A stretch of 57,010 bases of DNA from Limosilactobacillus pulli (GCF_947381555.1 NZ_CANCWQ010000011.1:1-57010), one strand, 5' to 3'. Numbered from the stretch's first letter, positions 1 through 9,140 are shown. A program made the numbers and translations. The notes: generated from the letters alone by a model not told the origin.

Positions 1-63
1 TGTGACGACACCATTAAAGACCTTTATGGGTTTTTCTGTCCACTAAAATGTTCAACTTAAATT

Positions 64-282
64 TTACAATCTGCCATTTTAAAAGAGCTGCAGGAAAAAG
101 GCATCATTAAGCGTGAATAGTATAACGAGATGCCAATTAGAGTCGAGTACTCGCTGACCAAAGAAGGACGCTCGCTTTTGCCGGTGGTGAATGCAATGTC
201 TGATTGGGCTGCCAAGCACAGCCCTAAAGATCTGTATACTGGCAGGCATTTTGATAAAGTGCATGCTGATGATTTTAAATAA
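64..282 (+). pseudogene. HxlR-family transcriptional regulator remnant
   Basis: Only the C-terminal part of an HxlR-type winged-helix regulator can be read. The frame gives LKELQEKGIIKRE, then an in-frame TAG at 118-120, then YNEMPIRVEYSLTKEG and a tail ending at 282. The phrase RVEYSLTKEG is typical of the HxlR wing. A second stop, TAA at 58-60, lies just upstream in the same frame, and no start codon or ribosome site precedes it, so the gene is decayed rather than merely cut by the window edge. HxlR proteins usually sense quinones, aldehydes or oxidants and control a neighbouring enzyme gene; any partner lies outside this window. Confidence 0.75.
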
Positions 283-283
283 T

Positions 284-311
284 AAAAGCTCGGCTTGGTG
301 CCGAGCTTTTA
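284..311. terminator. Bidirectional terminator
   Basis: Stem AAAAGCTCGG (284-293) pairs with CCGAGCTTTT (301-310) around a 7-base loop. It has A and T flanks on both sides, so it can end both the HxlR remnant (+) and the ABC-F gene (-). Confidence 0.85.
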
Positions 312-2243
312 TTATTCGGGATTTTCTTGGTTAAATTTCTCCAAAGCTTCAGCTGCCTCAGTCCATTGCAACTCGATTTCCTCACTTTGCGCTTTTAAAG
401 CATCCAGTTCTTTTTGCAGATCAGTCAGCTTGGCAATATCGGTAGCAATCTCTGGTTGAGCCATCTGGGCTTCGATGGTCGCTTGTTTGTCTTCCAACTC
501 GCCCATCTGAGTCTCCAATTGGTTGACCTGACGCTGCAGTTTGCGCCGAGCACGCTGGGTTTCTTTGCTCTGCTGATAGGAGGCTTGACCCGCTGACTGT
601 TTGGTCTTGACTGTAGGCTGAATGGCAGCTGATGTTTTGGCCTGCTGGGTTAGATAGTCATCATAGTTGCCCTCATAATGGGTCATGCCATCAGCCGTCA
701 TGTGCAGGATGTCAGTAGCTACTTGATTTAAGAAGTAGCGGTCATGCGAGATGAATAAGACGGTACCGTCAAACTCGTTGATAGCAGTTTCCAAGACCTC
801 ACGACTGTCGATGTCCAAGTGATTGGTTGGTTCATCAAGGATCAAGAAGTTGATCGGCATAAATGACAGCTTGGTCAGCTCAAGACGTGCCTTTTCACCA
901 CCAGAAAGAGCACTGACCGGTTTGTAGACGTCATCGCCAACAAACAAGAAGCTGCCCAAAAGCGAGCGAATATCTTTTTCAGAAACTTCGGGATGATCGT
1001 CCCAGACTTCTTCTAAAACGTTTTTTTCGGGGTGCAGCTGCTGTTGTTCCTGGTCGTAATAGCCAATCTCTAAGTTGGCGCCAAACTTGATCGTGCCACT
1101 GAGTTTGGGAATCTTTTTCAAAAGCGTTTTTAACAATGTGGACTTGCCAATTCCGTTTGGTCCGATGATACCGATGCGCTGGCCTTTGCGGACCTTAAAC
1201 GATAATGGTCCAGCCAGTTTTTGATCCTGATAGCCAATGTTGAGATCAAAAACATCTAAGACCTCGTTGCCAGAGTCATGATCACTGTGAAACTGAAAGT
1301 GAATAGAGGCATCATCAGTCACTGGACGCTCCAGGCGATCCATTTTCTCCAGCTGTTTGCGCCGGGCTTGAGCTCGTTTGGTTGTTGATGCGCGCACGAT
1401 ATTGCGATTGACGAAATCCTCCAGTTTGGCGATTTCTTTTTGCTGCTGCTCATAGTGCTTCCATTCCGCTTGCAGTCGTTCACGCTTATGGGTAACAAAC
1501 TGAGTGTAGTTGCCGGTATAGTGAATCAGAGTCCGGTTGTCTAGATCATAAACATCGGTAACGACGCGATCCAAAAAGTAACGGTCGTGAGAGACGATCA
1601 AGAGCGCACCCTGGTAGCTTTTAAGATAATCTTCCAACCAGCTTAAAACACCCATATCCAAGTGATTGGTCGGTTCGTCTAAGATTAAAAGATTAGGCGA
1701 CTGCAGCAAAATCTTGGCTAGGGCCAGCTTAGTCTTTTGACCGCCAGAAAGCGCATTGACTGAGGTATCATACATTTCTTCACCAAAGCCAAAACCATGC
1801 AAAACACCCCGCATCCGGGAGGCATATTCATAGCCGCCTTGCTTTTTAAACTGTTCCGACAGTCGATCATAGCTGGCTAGTACTTCTTGATAGTCAGCAT
1901 CGTCAGGAGCAAGCGTTCCTAATCGTTCTTCCAGATCATGCAGCTGACGTTCTAGATCGTGTAGGGGAGTAAAAACGCTGTCTAATTCAGCCCAGATTGA
2001 GTTTTGACTGTCGAGTCCTTGATTTTGGGCTAAGTAGCCAATCGTGAGATCACGAGCATGGGTGACCGTGCCTTCATCGGGCTCGGTCAGGCCAGCAACG
2101 ATTTTTAAGAAAGTCGTTTTACCGGCACCGTTACGGCCAACCAGGGCAGTACGGCCGTGATCTTGGATCTGCATATTCATATTGTGAAACAAGACATCGT
2201 TGCCAAAACGACGCTCAACGTTATTGGTTTGCAATAAGAGCAT
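312..2243 (-). CDS. ABC-F family ATPase (YdiF-like)
   Basis: This is a 643-residue soluble protein with two ABC ATPase domains and no membrane segments, the mark of the ABC-F class that acts on ribosomes rather than transporting. The first domain has Walker A GRNGAGKT (about residue 36), signature LSGGQKTK (about 164) and LILDEPTNHLD. The second has GPNGIGKS (about 361), LSGGEKAR (about 446) and LILDEPTNHLD. A charged linker sits between them, and the C-terminal 80 residues are rich in Q, E and K and look like a coiled coil, as in YdiF/Uup types. Known ABC-F roles are translation control or antibiotic protection; nothing here marks a resistance subtype. It is transcribed alone, away from rex. 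Confidence 0.9.
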   Translation of the reverse strand: MLLLQTNNVERRFGNDVLFHNMNMQIQDHGRTALVGRNGAGKTTFLKIVAGLTEPDEGTVTHARDLTIGYLAQNQGLDSQNSIWAELDSVFTPLHDLERQLHDLEERLGTLAPDDADYQEVLASYDRLSEQFKKQGGYEYASRMRGVLHGFGFGEEMYDTSVNALSGGQKTKLALAKILLQSPNLLILDEPTNHLDMGVLSWLEDYLKSYQGALLIVSHDRYFLDRVVTDVYDLDNRTLIHYTGNYTQFVTHKRERLQAEWKHYEQQQKEIAKLEDFVNRNIVRASTTKRAQARRKQLEKMDRLERPVTDDASIHFQFHSDHDSGNEVLDVFDLNIGYQDQKLAGPLSFKVRKGQRIGIIGPNGIGKSTLLKTLLKKIPKLSGTIKFGANLEIGYYDQEQQQLHPEKNVLEEVWDDHPEVSEKDIRSLLGSFLFVGDDVYKPVSALSGGEKARLELTKLSFMPINFLILDEPTNHLDIDSREVLETAINEFDGTVLFISHDRYFLNQVATDILHMTADGMTHYEGNYDDYLTQQAKTSAAIQPTVKTKQSAGQASYQQSKETQRARRKLQRQVNQLETQMGELEDKQATIEAQMAQPEIATDIAKLTDLQKELDALKAQSEEIELQWTEAAEALEKFNQENPE

Positions 2244-2582
2244 AGTTCAACCTCATTTTTATTGTAGATAATCAGTAAGATTGTAGCACAAGATTGAGTG
2301 GACTGGCGAGATTGAACCGAGTGACGACAATGTTAAGCATTTAATTTAGTGTGTAAAAAATCGGTTCGAGAGCAAATGATCAGATGCGCATAATCAAAAC
2401 AGCAATCGGTTTTTCACAAATTCCTCATAGACAAGCATCGATCCCTGTAGCATAATAAAAGGCATGTTAAGTATGAAAAAAGATTCTTTTCTTGGAAAAT
2501 AGTTCACAAAGTCTGGCTGAGTTGCTAAAATAATAAAGGAATAATTTTCACAAACTAGAATCTGAATTGGAGGAATCTATTA
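2244..2582. other. Intergenic region between divergent ABC-F gene and rex
   Basis: These 339 bases hold no credible gene. On the minus strand an extended -10 (TG-C-TACAAT, TACAAT at 2280-2285) precedes the ABC-F gene. On the plus strand three TTCACAA half-sites (2413-2419, 2503-2509, 2547-2553) lie before rex; the middle one is part of a likely Rex operator. Confidence 0.6.
2492..2509 (+). promoter_or_regulatory. Probable Rex operator upstream of rex
   Basis: TTGGAAAATAGTTCACAA matches the Firmicutes Rex consensus TTGTGAA-N4-TTCACAA at 12 of 14 arm positions, with a perfect right arm. It lies about 74 bases before the rex start, which suggests autoregulation by the NADH/NAD ratio. Two further lone TTCACAA half-sites flank it. 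Inference from consensus only. Confidence 0.5.
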
Positions 2583-3230
2583 ATGGCAACGCGTAAAATT
2601 CCCCGTGCCACGGCTAAGCGGTTGCCGGTCTACTATCGGTATCTGAACGTTTTGCTTAATGCCAACAAGCGGCGGGTTTCATCAACTGAACTGTCAGAAG
2701 CAGTCAAGGTTGACTCAGCAACGATTCGACGCGACTTTTCCTATTTTGGCGAATTGGGCAAACGAGGCTATGGCTATGATGTGGAAAAGCTTTTGAACTT
2801 TTTCAAGGGTATCCTGAATCAAGACAAACTGACCAGTGTGGCGTTGGTCGGGGTCGGCAGCTTGGGCAGTGCCTTGATGAACTATAACTTTCATCAAAGT
2901 ACCAATCTGCGGATCAGTGCCGCCTTTGATCCTAAACCTGCTCTGGCCAATACCGTTAAGAGTGGGATTCCTGTCTACCCAGTCGGTGAGATGAAAAAGC
3001 AGCTGAAGGAACAGCAGATTGACGTTGTTATTTTAACGGTTCCCGGTGAAAAGTCACAAGCAGTTACTGATGAGCTGGTTGAGGCCGGTGTACACGGTAT
3101 CTTGAACTTTACGCCGGTACGCCTGTCAGTGCCAAAAGACGTTCAGGTGCAAAACATTGACCTGACCAATGAGCTGCAGACACTGATCTACTTTATTGAA
3201 AACAACAATGCCAAAGATGGTCAAAAATAG
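2583..3230 (+). CDS. rex: Redox-sensing transcriptional repressor Rex
   Basis: The 215-residue protein has the Rex layout. An N-terminal winged helix (about residues 1-80) contains VDSATIRRDFSYFGELGKRG, the conserved DNA-recognition and hinge stretch. A Rossmann NAD(H)-binding domain begins at VALVGVGSLGSAL (GxGxxG, about residue 87), and a C-terminal helix ends the protein. Rex represses fermentation and NADH-recycling genes when NAD is high and lets go when NADH binds. The start is supported by TTGGAGG placed 9 bases upstream. A terminator follows at once, so the gene is monocistronic, and a Rex-like site upstream suggests self-control. Length is normal for the family. Confidence 0.96.
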   Translation: MATRKIPRATAKRLPVYYRYLNVLLNANKRRVSSTELSEAVKVDSATIRRDFSYFGELGKRGYGYDVEKLLNFFKGILNQDKLTSVALVGVGSLGSALMNYNFHQSTNLRISAAFDPKPALANTVKSGIPVYPVGEMKKQLKEQQIDVVILTVPGEKSQAVTDELVEAGVHGILNFTPVRLSVPKDVQVQNIDLTNELQTLIYFIENNNAKDGQK

Positions 3231-3237
3231 TGTAACG

Positions 3238-3264
3238 CACGGCGAGCAATCGTCGTGTTTTTTT
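3238..3264 (+). terminator. rex terminator
   Basis: CACGGCGA (3238-3245) pairs with TCGTCGTG (3250-3257), with one G-U pair, across loop GCAA, followed by a run of seven T. Confidence 0.85.
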
Positions 3265-3352
3265 AATTATTGATCAAAAAGTCAAAATGCCTTGATATCA
3301 GTAACTAAAGCGTTTTTAAAAGTCTAATAGTCAAAATTGGTCAAAATAATTG

Positions 3353-3380
3353 TTGCATTTTGGCAAGATCATGATATAGT
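3353..3380 (+). promoter_or_regulatory. groESL promoter
   Basis: -35 TTGCAT (3353-3358) and -10 TATAGT (3375-3380) are separated by 16 bases, a good housekeeping promoter. The CIRCE operator starts 12 bases after the -10, over the transcription start. Confidence 0.8.
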
Positions 3381-3391
3381 AGATCATGTAA

Positions 3392-3418
3392 TTAGCACTT
3401 AGGTGATGAGAGTGCTAA
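3392..3418 (+). promoter_or_regulatory. CIRCE operator (HrcA binding site)
   Basis: TTAGCACTT, a 9-base spacer and GAGTGCTAA form the classical CIRCE inverted repeat with one arm mismatch. HrcA represses groESL here in the absence of heat stress. The hrcA gene itself is not in this window. Confidence 0.95.
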
Positions 3419-3461
3419 ATAAATATCTGAATTATTAATGATGATTGATGGAGGGATTAAC

Positions 3462-3746
3462 GTGTTAAAACCATTAGGAGATCGCGTTGTTCTTAAAGCG
3501 GAACAAGCTGAAGAAAAGACGGTTGGCGGAATCGTGTTGGCTAACAATGCCAAGGATAAGCCAACGACGGGTACGGTTGTCGCAGTTGGCGAAGGCCGCT
3601 ACCTGGACAATGGTCAAAAAGTTGCTCCAGTCGTTAAGGAAGGCGACCGCGTCCTGTTTGACAAGTACGCAGGCAATGAAGTTGAATACAAGGGTGAAAA
3701 GTACCTGGTCGTTCGTGAAAAAGACCTGGTTGCCATTGTTGACTAA
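3462..3746 (+). CDS. groES: Co-chaperonin GroES
   Basis: The product is the 94-residue lid of the GroEL folding chamber. The protein begins MLKPLGDRVVLKAEQAEEKT and contains the mobile loop VGGIVLANNAKDKPTTG (about residues 20-36), then ends KDLVAIVD, as expected for the family. The GTG at 3462 is chosen as the start because GGAGGG sits 8 bases before it and the family begins with this leucine-lysine-proline. An in-frame ATG at 3438 would add eight residues that GroES lacks. The gene is first in the groES-groEL operon behind a housekeeping promoter and CIRCE, with groEL 49 bases downstream. Confidence 0.96.
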   Translation: MLKPLGDRVVLKAEQAEEKTVGGIVLANNAKDKPTTGTVVAVGEGRYLDNGQKVAPVVKEGDRVLFDKYAGNEVEYKGEKYLVVREKDLVAIVD

Positions 3747-3795
3747 GTAGACTTGTTTTCGCATTCGATCAATATTAATGAGGTGAAAATCTAAA

Positions 3796-5418
3796 ATGGC
3801 AAAAGAAATCAAATTTTCTGAAGATGCACGCAAGGCAATGCTGCGTGGGGTAGACAAGCTGGCCAATACCGTTAAGACGACGATTGGTCCTAAGGGCCGC
3901 AACGTCGTTTTGGAACAAAGCTACGGTGCTCCTACGATTACCAACGACGGGGTTACGATTGCCAAGAACATTGAACTGGAAGACCACTTTGAAAACATGG
4001 GTGCCAAGCTGGTTTCTGAAGTTGCTTCCAAGACCAACGACAACGCTGGTGATGGTACGACGACGGCTACGGTTCTGACGCAATCCATCGTCAACGCCGG
4101 TATGAAAAACGTTGCCGCCGGTGCCAACCCGGTCGGCATTCGTCGCGGGATTGACAAGGCTACCAAGGCAGCCGTTGAAGAACTGCACAAGATGAGCCAC
4201 GAAGTTCAAAGCAAAGATGACATTGCTCAAATCGCTTCGATCTCGGCTGCCAACCCAGAAGTCGGTGAACTGATTGCCGATGCTATGGAAAAGGTTGGTC
4301 ACGATGGTGTTATCACGATTGAAGACAGCCGCGGCGTTGACACGACGGTTGACGTGGTTGAAGGGATGAGCTTTGACCGCGGCTACATGTCTCAATACAT
4401 GGTAACTGACACGGACAAGATGGAATCCGACCTGGATAACCCATACATTCTGATTACTGACAAGAAGATCAGCAACATTCAAGATATTTTGCCATTGCTG
4501 CAAGCAGTCGTTCAAGAAGGCCGCTCGCTTCTGATCATTGCTGATGACATTACTGGTGAAGCTCTGCCAACGCTGGTTTTGAACAAGATCCGTGGGACGT
4601 TCAACGTTTGCGCTGTTAAGGCGCCTGGTTTTGGTGACCGTCGTAAGGCTCAATTGCAAGATATTGCCATTCTGACTGGCGGTACGGTTATTTCTGACGA
4701 CCTGGGCATGAGTTTAAAGGATGCTACGGTGGCTCAACTTGGATCTGCCAACAAGGTTACCGTAACCAAGGACAACACGACCATCGTTGACGGTAACGGT
4801 GCCAAGGACGCTATTGCCGAACGGGTTGAACAAATCAAGCAGGCCATTGCCAACACGACTTCTGAATTTGACAAGGAAAAGCTTCAAGAACGTCTGGCCA
4901 AGCTGTCGGGCGGGGTTGCCGTAATCAAGGTTGGTGCCGCTACGGAAACTGAGCTTAAGGAAAAGAAGTACCGTGTTGAAGATGCCTTGAACGCTACGCG
5001 GGCTGCCGTTCAAGAAGGTTTCGTACCTGGTGGTGGTACGGCACTGATCAACGTTATTCCAGCCCTGGAAAACGTTGAAACCGAAAGTGACGATGAAGAA
5101 ACTGGTGTCAACATCGTTAAGAAGGCTCTTGAGGCTCCAGTTCGTCAAATCGCTGAAAACGCCGGGGTTGAAGGCTCAATTATCGTTAACCGTTTGAAGA
5201 GCGAAAAGCCTGGTATTGGCTACAACGCTGCCATTGACAAGTTTGAAGATATGGTTGCCGCTGGTATCGTTGACCCAACCAAGGTTACGCGCTCGGCTCT
5301 GCAAAACGCTGCTTCAGTATCTGCAATGCTGCTGACTACGGAAGCCGTTGTTGCTGACAAGCCAGAACCAAAGAATGATCAGCCAGCTGCTCCTCAAGGC
5401 GGCGCCGGCATGATGTAA
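3796..5418 (+). CDS. groEL: Chaperonin GroEL
   Basis: The 540-residue chaperonin subunit forms two stacked seven-membered rings that refold proteins with ATP and GroES. Visible family landmarks are TTIGPKGRNVVLEQS and NDGVTIAKNIELEDHFENMGAKL near the N terminus, the ATP-binding AGDGTTTATVL (about residue 86), VVEGMSFDRGYMS, and VPGGGTALI (about 413). The tail GGAGMM is the usual Gly-Met repeat. Codons are strongly biased (AAG, GAA, GGT, AAC), consistent with very high expression. The start follows AATGAGGTG. It is co-transcribed with groES under HrcA control, and a terminator follows. Confidence 0.98.
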   Translation: MAKEIKFSEDARKAMLRGVDKLANTVKTTIGPKGRNVVLEQSYGAPTITNDGVTIAKNIELEDHFENMGAKLVSEVASKTNDNAGDGTTTATVLTQSIVNAGMKNVAAGANPVGIRRGIDKATKAAVEELHKMSHEVQSKDDIAQIASISAANPEVGELIADAMEKVGHDGVITIEDSRGVDTTVDVVEGMSFDRGYMSQYMVTDTDKMESDLDNPYILITDKKISNIQDILPLLQAVVQEGRSLLIIADDITGEALPTLVLNKIRGTFNVCAVKAPGFGDRRKAQLQDIAILTGGTVISDDLGMSLKDATVAQLGSANKVTVTKDNTTIVDGNGAKDAIAERVEQIKQAIANTTSEFDKEKLQERLAKLSGGVAVIKVGAATETELKEKKYRVEDALNATRAAVQEGFVPGGGTALINVIPALENVETESDDEETGVNIVKKALEAPVRQIAENAGVEGSIIVNRLKSEKPGIGYNAAIDKFEDMVAAGIVDPTKVTRSALQNAASVSAMLLTTEAVVADKPEPKNDQPAAPQGGAGMM

Positions 5419-5434
5419 TCCTTATTGGATGAAT

Positions 5435-5471
5435 AAAAAGCGTCTCGACTTTAAGTTGAGACGCTTTTTTG
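5435..5471 (+). terminator. groESL terminator
   Basis: AAGCGTCTC and GAGACGCTT pair around a short AT-rich loop and are followed by a run of T. Confidence 0.9.
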
Positions 5472-5481
5472 CGTTTAATGG

Positions 5482-5492
5482 CCACTTAGTGG
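5482..5492. promoter_or_regulatory. Short palindrome upstream of the permease gene
   Basis: CCACTTAGTGG is an 11-base palindrome in the short leader before the permease gene. A similar CCATTTTAGTGG (7216-7227) lies in the leader of the next transporter gene. The regulator, if any, is unknown. Confidence 0.3.
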
Positions 5493-5553
5493 TATTCTGT
5501 TAGTTATGTCCATTAAAATGATGGGCGCTAACTTATTTAGTGGAGTAATTTTT

Positions 5554-7155
5554 ATGTCATCAAAAATACCTAGTCAGAAAATGTCTTTAACTTCCGTCAT
5601 TTTACTGGCTCTGAATTCATTAATTGGATCCGGATGGCTGTTTGGGGCTGGCGAAGCGGCTAGAATTGCGGGGCCGGCAGCGGTTATTTCCTGGATTTTA
5701 GGGGCGATCATCATCATGGTGATTGCCTTTAACTACGTAGAATTAGGGGCGATGTTTCCAGAAAGCGGGGGCATGAGCCGCTATGCTCAATACAGTCACG
5801 GCCCGTTGTTGGGATTCGTAGCTGCTTGGGCTAATTGGGTCTCTTTGATTACACTGATTCCGATTGAAGCTGTAGCCTCGGTTCAATACATGAGCTCATG
5901 GCCATGGAGCTGGGCCAACTGGACGCGTAGCTTTGTCAGCCATGACAGCATTACCAATCAAGGGCTGCTGGTGGTCTTTGCGTTTATGATCGTTTTTACG
6001 CTGATCAATTTCTGGTCAGTTAAGATCTTAACTCATTTTACGGGCTTGATCTCGATTTTTAAGCTGCTGATGCCGACTTTGACGATTGTCGTTTTGATGC
6101 TGAGTGGTTTTCATACCGGCAACTTTGGTCACAGTGTTCAAGGCTTTATGCCCTATGGCAGCCGTTCGATTTTTGAGGCGACAACGGTAGCCGGAATTAT
6201 TTTTTCATACGATGCCTTTCAAACGGTCGTCAATTTGGGTGGCGAGATGAAGGATCCACAAAAAAACATCTATCGTGGGGTCGTGATCTCACTGACGATT
6301 ACAGCTGTGCTATATATTCTGTTGCAGATTACTTTTATTGGTGCCGTTAAGCCATCACTTTTGTCTGCGCATGGCTGGCACGGGATTAATTTTGCTTCGC
6401 CGTTTGCAGATCTGGCCATTTTGATGGGGATCAACTGGCTGACGATTCTTTTGTATATTGATGCTTTCGTGTCGCCGTTTGGTACCGGGGTGGCTTTTGT
6501 TACCAATGCTTCACGAACGCTGGCGGCAATGGCGCGTGGCGATCATTTGCCAGCTTGGCTGGGGAGACTGCAGCGCCGCTATATGGTACCGCGTTTTGCC
6601 ATGGTGGTGAATCTGATTTTGGCGGCTGTTTTGGTCTGCATTTTTCGTAATTGGAGTGCGCTTGCCAGCGTCATCTCGGCCTCAACGCTGATTGCCTATT
6701 TGACGGGACCGGTAGCTGCCGTAGCACTTAGAAAAATTGCGCCTGATTTGAAGCGGCCATTTAAGCCACGTTCTTTAAGCTGGATGGCACCATTGTCGTT
6801 TGTGCTGACCAGCCTTGCAATCTATTGGGCAATGTGGCCGACGACGATTGAGGTGATTTTTGTCATTTGCCTCGGTCTGCCAATCTATGCCTATTATGAG
6901 ATTCGTTACCATCACGTTTCTTGGAAGATGCAGCTGAAAGGATGCGGCTGGCTGTTGGGCTATCTGGTGTTCATATCAATTATGTCTTATCTGGGTAGTG
7001 ATGGCTTTGGTGGTCAGAACTGGATTGAATATCCTTTTGACTTTGTTGTAATCATTTTATGTTCACTAGTATTTTACTGGTGGGGGATCAATAGCAGCGT
7101 TGCTGGCCAGGATCTTGAATTGGGACGGGCCGTCAACGCGCGTATCGATGAATAG
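5554..7155 (+). CDS. APC-family amino acid permease, AspP/YveA-like
   Basis: This 533-residue integral membrane protein has about twelve hydrophobic segments. It carries the APC entry motif LIGSGWLFGAGEAARIAGP in the first segment and FNYVELGAMFPESGGMSRYAQYSHG after the second. The long stretch WANWVSLITLIPIEAVASVQYMSS closely resembles Bacillus aspartate:proton symporter YveA/AspP as I remember it, so acidic amino acid uptake is likely but not proven. The start at 5554 follows GTGGAG with suitable spacing; an in-frame ATG at 5506 has no ribosome site. It appears to be monocistronic, between the groESL terminator and a second transporter gene. Confidence 0.85.
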   Translation: MSSKIPSQKMSLTSVILLALNSLIGSGWLFGAGEAARIAGPAAVISWILGAIIIMVIAFNYVELGAMFPESGGMSRYAQYSHGPLLGFVAAWANWVSLITLIPIEAVASVQYMSSWPWSWANWTRSFVSHDSITNQGLLVVFAFMIVFTLINFWSVKILTHFTGLISIFKLLMPTLTIVVLMLSGFHTGNFGHSVQGFMPYGSRSIFEATTVAGIIFSYDAFQTVVNLGGEMKDPQKNIYRGVVISLTITAVLYILLQITFIGAVKPSLLSAHGWHGINFASPFADLAILMGINWLTILLYIDAFVSPFGTGVAFVTNASRTLAAMARGDHLPAWLGRLQRRYMVPRFAMVVNLILAAVLVCIFRNWSALASVISASTLIAYLTGPVAAVALRKIAPDLKRPFKPRSLSWMAPLSFVLTSLAIYWAMWPTTIEVIFVICLGLPIYAYYEIRYHHVSWKMQLKGCGWLLGYLVFISIMSYLGSDGFGGQNWIEYPFDFVVIILCSLVFYWWGINSSVAGQDLELGRAVNARIDE

Positions 7156-7215
7156 AGCAGCTTTGATAAAGTCTTTTAAACCGCTGATCCGCCAATTGCG
7201 GGTGGGTGGTATTAA

Positions 7216-7227
7216 CCATTTTAGTGG
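7216..7227. promoter_or_regulatory. Imperfect palindrome upstream of kimA-like gene
   Basis: CCATTTTAGTGG shares TTAGTGG and the CCA start with the palindrome at 5482-5492 before the previous transporter gene. It is a possible shared operator, or chance. Confidence 0.25.
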
Positions 7228-7279
7228 TGTAGAATAACTGTTGACTTTATATCTTAATAGAGTGAAGGAGAAAAAGAAT

Positions 7280-9118
7280 ATGTGGCGGTATTTAAAACGC
7301 GTCCTCATTGGTAAGCCATTAAAGACGCTGGATGAAGGCCAGGCCCATTTGACCAAGTTTAAGGCATTGGCCTTGTTATCGTCGGATGCTTTATCATCCG
7401 TTGCCTATGGTACTGAACAGATTACGACTGTTTTGGTAACCTTGTCAGCGGCCGCGATCTGGTACTCACTGCCGATTGCAGCGCTGGTTTTGATTCTGCT
7501 GGTGGCAATCACGTTTTCCTATCGGCAGATCATCAATGCTTATCCAAGCGGTGGTGGTGCCTATGTCGTTGCTACCGAAAACTGGGGCCGCACCGGTGGC
7601 TTGTTGGCTGGTGGCTCACTTTTGGTTGACTATATGCTGACGGTCGCGGTTTCAACGACTTCCGGCACTGAAGCGATCGTTTCTGCGGTCCCGCAGCTTT
7701 ATAAGTATTCGGTGCCGATTTCAGTCATTATCGTCTTGCTGATTATGATTTTGAACCTGCGGGGATTGAGTGATAGTGCCAATTTCTTAACGGTTCCGGT
7801 TTATTTCTTTATCGTTATGATCACGGCCATGATTGTTTGGGGCTTTATCAATATTGCCACGGGCCACTTGACCTATCATGCGACGGCATCGTTTGGAACA
7901 CCGGTTGCCGGAATGTCGGCAGTGCTGTTTATTCGGGCTTTTTCAGCCGGTTCATCCTCATTGACCGGGGTTGAGGCGATCAGCAATGCCGTGCCAAACT
8001 TTAATGAACCTAAAAAGAAGAACGCGGCCAATACGCTGGCGATCATGAGTCTAATTCTGGCTGCCTTCTTTGGCGGAATCACGTTCTTTAGCTACTACTT
8101 TGGAATTGTGCCAAACTCACATGCCACCGTGCTTTCACAGATTGGTGCCGTAATCTTTGACGGTCATGGAATCGGCTTTTACCTGCTGCAGCTTTCTACG
8201 GCCATGATCTTAGCCGTTGCTGCCAATACTGGCTTTTCGGCCTTTCCAATTCTGGCGTTTAACATGGCCAAGGACAAGTATCTACCACATGCCTTTATGG
8301 ATCGTGGGGACCGTTTGGGATATTCCAATGGGATCATTGCCCTGGCCGTTGGTGCCATCGTCATGATTTTGATCTTCCATGGTAAGACCAACATGTTAAT
8401 TCCACTGTATGCGGTTGGTGTTTTTGTGCCATTTACGCTTTCTCAGTCCGGGATGATCATTCACTGGTTTAGACATCGCCAGGGACACTGGCTGGGCAAG
8501 TCCACGATCAATCTGGTCGGGGCCTTGATCTCGGCATGCCTGGTTGTCTTCTTGTTCTGGCAGCATTTTGGCAACGTATGGCCATACTTGATCATCATGC
8601 CTGCTCTGCTGTTTATGTTCTACAAGATTCACAACCACTATATCAAGGTCGGCATGCAGCTGCGGATTGCCGAAAAGACCAAGGTTCAGCTGCATGACTA
8701 TGATGGTTCGACCGTGATCGTCTTGATTGGTAACGTGACCCGAGTTACCAAGGGAGCCATCAATTATGCGCGTTCAATCGGTGACTATGTCATTGCCATG
8801 CACGTCTCATTTGATGAAAACCCTGGTAAAGAACACAAGACGGCCAATGAGTTTAAAGCAGAGTATCCAGACGTACGATTTGTCGATATTCATTCGTCAT
8901 ATCGCTCAATTGCCAAGCCAACGCTGCGCTTTGTTGATGTCGTTGCCAAGCGAGCGGCAGCCAGAAACTATTCAACAACGGTTCTGGTACCGCAGTTTAT
9001 TCCCAATAAGCCATGGCAGATGGCACTGCATAACCAGACCAGTGTCAGACTGCGAGCTGCTTTGAACTCACGGGAAAACATCGTCGTTTCCAGCTACAAC
9101 TATCACTTGCATGAATAG
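7280..9118 (+). CDS. kimA: KimA/YdaO-like potassium importer of the APC superfamily
   Basis: This 612-residue protein has about twelve membrane segments in the first 450 residues and a soluble C-terminal domain of about 150 residues. The N-terminal region has ALLSSDALSSVAYGTEQI, and YRQIINAYPSGGGAYVVA and LVDYMLTVAVS follow. These match the KUP/KimA branch, whose Bacillus member is a high-affinity K+/H+ symporter inhibited by cyclic di-AMP binding to the soluble domain. ATG 7280 is chosen because GAAGGAG precedes it; an in-frame ATG at 7241 would place that site inside the gene. No ydaO riboswitch is seen in the 124-base leader. A generic amino acid permease annotation is the main alternative. 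Confidence 0.85.
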   Translation: MWRYLKRVLIGKPLKTLDEGQAHLTKFKALALLSSDALSSVAYGTEQITTVLVTLSAAAIWYSLPIAALVLILLVAITFSYRQIINAYPSGGGAYVVATENWGRTGGLLAGGSLLVDYMLTVAVSTTSGTEAIVSAVPQLYKYSVPISVIIVLLIMILNLRGLSDSANFLTVPVYFFIVMITAMIVWGFINIATGHLTYHATASFGTPVAGMSAVLFIRAFSAGSSSLTGVEAISNAVPNFNEPKKKNAANTLAIMSLILAAFFGGITFFSYYFGIVPNSHATVLSQIGAVIFDGHGIGFYLLQLSTAMILAVAANTGFSAFPILAFNMAKDKYLPHAFMDRGDRLGYSNGIIALAVGAIVMILIFHGKTNMLIPLYAVGVFVPFTLSQSGMIIHWFRHRQGHWLGKSTINLVGALISACLVVFLFWQHFGNVWPYLIIMPALLFMFYKIHNHYIKVGMQLRIAEKTKVQLHDYDGSTVIVLIGNVTRVTKGAINYARSIGDYVIAMHVSFDENPGKEHKTANEFKAEYPDVRFVDIHSSYRSIAKPTLRFVDVVAKRAAARNYSTTVLVPQFIPNKPWQMALHNQTSVRLRAALNSRENIVVSSYNYHLHE

Positions 9119-9140
9119 CCAATAGGAGCAATTTTGAACT

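Noticed and set aside
3775..4659. Long minus-strand open frame across groEL
   Set aside because: It lies wholly under a highly biased essential gene, has no ribosome site, and its product has no recognisable motif. Codon bias of groEL removes stops on the other strand.
7156..7279. ydaO (cyclic di-AMP) riboswitch before the KimA-like gene
   Set aside because: The leader is too short and lacks the conserved motifs of that riboswitch.
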